Source: Atrichornis clamosus
Lineage: Eukaryota > Chordata > Aves > Passeriformes > Menuridae
Length of the DNA stretch: 64,000 bases
Assembly (NCBI GenBank): GCA_013400975.1
Contig: WBMZ01011923.1
Location: 163,737 to 227,736 of the forward strand
Reading direction: 5' to 3'
In this document: one piece after another, positions 63,380 through 64,000 of the stretch
Numbering within the stretch: position 1 is the stretch's first letter
How the letters are laid out: every line of letters begins with the position of its first letter
Program-made: the position numbers and the translations under genes
The notes under the pieces: model-generated
What the model was told of the DNA's origin: nothing
The model's database searches: none
Seen by the model: the letters and a program-made list of their open reading frames with translations, nothing else

Positions 63380-64000
63380 CAAACCTCGAACCGCACAGCG
63401 TTCCCGTAGGACTGCTCCATGCTGTGGCGTGCTTGCACCCCACTCTGCGAGGTCTCCTCGTCAGCCTGCGCCGTCACGGCAGGTTTCTCAGACCACGCTG
63501 AGGTCTGAAAGCAAACCCCGGGGCTTTCGCTCCGCCGGCTGGCGCGGCTACACGGCCGGGCAGGGCATCGGCCTCCCTGTGCCACCGGGGACTTACTCAC
63601 TTGCTCCAGGCGGCAGCTCCTCGCCCAACAGCAGCCCAAGTTTCGCGGCAGCTTGTTCCCCCCAGGGTTTGGGGCCAGGGCTGCTGTCCCCCCGCGGCTA
63701 AGGCAGCTCCGGGCGGCGGCTGCCCCTGAGCGCTCGCATCCCGGGCCGGAGTCCCGCCGCAGCCGGGCTGGGCACCAGCAGGAAAAGTCCTTCCCGCCGC
63801 TGCGGGCGATGCCTCGCTGCCTTGGAAAGTTGGGGGAGCGGAAAGGGTTACGAGAGAGCCCCGAGCACCCCCGCCGATCTGCGCCGCTCTCCCCCCCCAC
63901 CATTCCAGCGCCCCTTACCTGGCGGAACGCCGCGGCGGGCTGCCCCCCGCATCCCCGGCCGCGGCTCCTGGGGCGGGGGACGCCGAGCCCGGCCCAGCCC
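63380..64000 (-). promoter_or_regulatory. CHST1: CpG island, probable CHST1 promoter
   Basis: CpG density rises sharply from about 63380 and is highest in the last 300 bases (runs such as ccgcggcgggc and ggcggcggc). The island is at the expected 5' side of CHST1 and contains a clean minus-strand splice donor at 63917-63918. No TATA box is evident. The island continues past the window edge, so the transcription start may lie outside. The 215-codon minus-strand frame here is a by-product of high GC. Confidence 0.7.
63919..64000 (-). other. CHST1: Probable CHST1 5' untranslated exon (incomplete at window edge)
   Basis: On the minus strand gttccgccag is followed by gtaaggggcg, a near-consensus donor, inside the CpG island. 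The exon would run from a start at or beyond 64000 to 63919. An alternative donor (gcaa followed by gtgagtaag) exists near 63600. The exon assignment is inferred from position and donor quality. Confidence 0.5.

Larger units (their letters stand above)
56738..63918 (-). other. CHST1: CHST1 5' intron (or introns), no other gene recognised
   Basis: If the donor at 63917-63918 joins the acceptor at 56738, this is a single intron of about 7.2 kb. Additional untranslated exons may lie within, since mammalian CHST1 has more than one. The sequence is GC-rich and gives many overlapping frames of 100-190 codons on both strands, none with a recognisable family. Small CpG clusters lie at 59690-59830 and 61710-61850. 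An AT-rich interruption lies at about 58510-58550. Confidence 0.6.

Noticed and set aside
63256..63903. 215-codon minus-strand ORF in the CpG island
   Set aside because: High GC removes stop codons. There is no family, and a splice donor and promoter features occupy the same stretch.

Overview
The window is bird nuclear DNA and is mostly non-coding. Three things show this: chicken-repeat-1 (CR1) LINE copies, including one with the typical 3' octamer tail; an avian-type ERVL solo LTR; and a CHST1 gene whose protein is clearly vertebrate. The LTR type is familiar from Neoaves, but I cannot name the species. Operons, CRISPR arrays and other prokaryotic features are absent.

Two protein genes can be supported, and both lie in the right-hand quarter. 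The first is CHST1, keratan sulfate galactose 6-O-sulfotransferase 1, on the minus strand. Its whole coding sequence is one exon (55434-56693). A splice acceptor lies 44 bases upstream of the ATG. The likely 5' non-coding exon sits in a CpG island at the right edge, with a clean donor at 63917-63918, which leaves an intron of about 7.2 kb. The second, on the plus strand at 47575-47861, is the terminal coding exon of a gene closely resembling TMEM263. It converges tail to tail on CHST1.

Layout from left to right. 1-3779 is unique non-coding DNA. 3780-4838 is a 5'-truncated CR1 interrupted by an 84-base assembly gap. 4839-13574 is gene desert holding a candidate conserved non-coding element at about 9880-10640. 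13575-14110 is an ancient CR1/L3-type fragment on the minus strand. 14111-28989 is gene desert with an AT-rich inverted repeat, a compound trinucleotide microsatellite and a few MIR-like scraps. 28990-29395 is an ancient CR1 fragment on the plus strand. 29396-33901 holds RFX- and POU-like motifs. 33907-35002 is an ERVL solo LTR with 5-base target-site duplications. 35008-47574 has no recognisable gene. The TMEM263-like exon, CHST1, its 5' intron and the CpG island follow.

The observation most worth following is the TMEM263-like exon beside CHST1. In human, TMEM263 is adjacent to CRY1 on chromosome 12, and CHST1 lies close to CRY2 on chromosome 11. A TMEM263-like gene in the CHST1/CRY2 neighbourhood is what a whole-genome-duplication paralog kept in birds and lost in mammals would look like. 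I saw no exotic new system. The remaining interest lies in candidate regulatory elements and in a small overlapping uORF ahead of CHST1.
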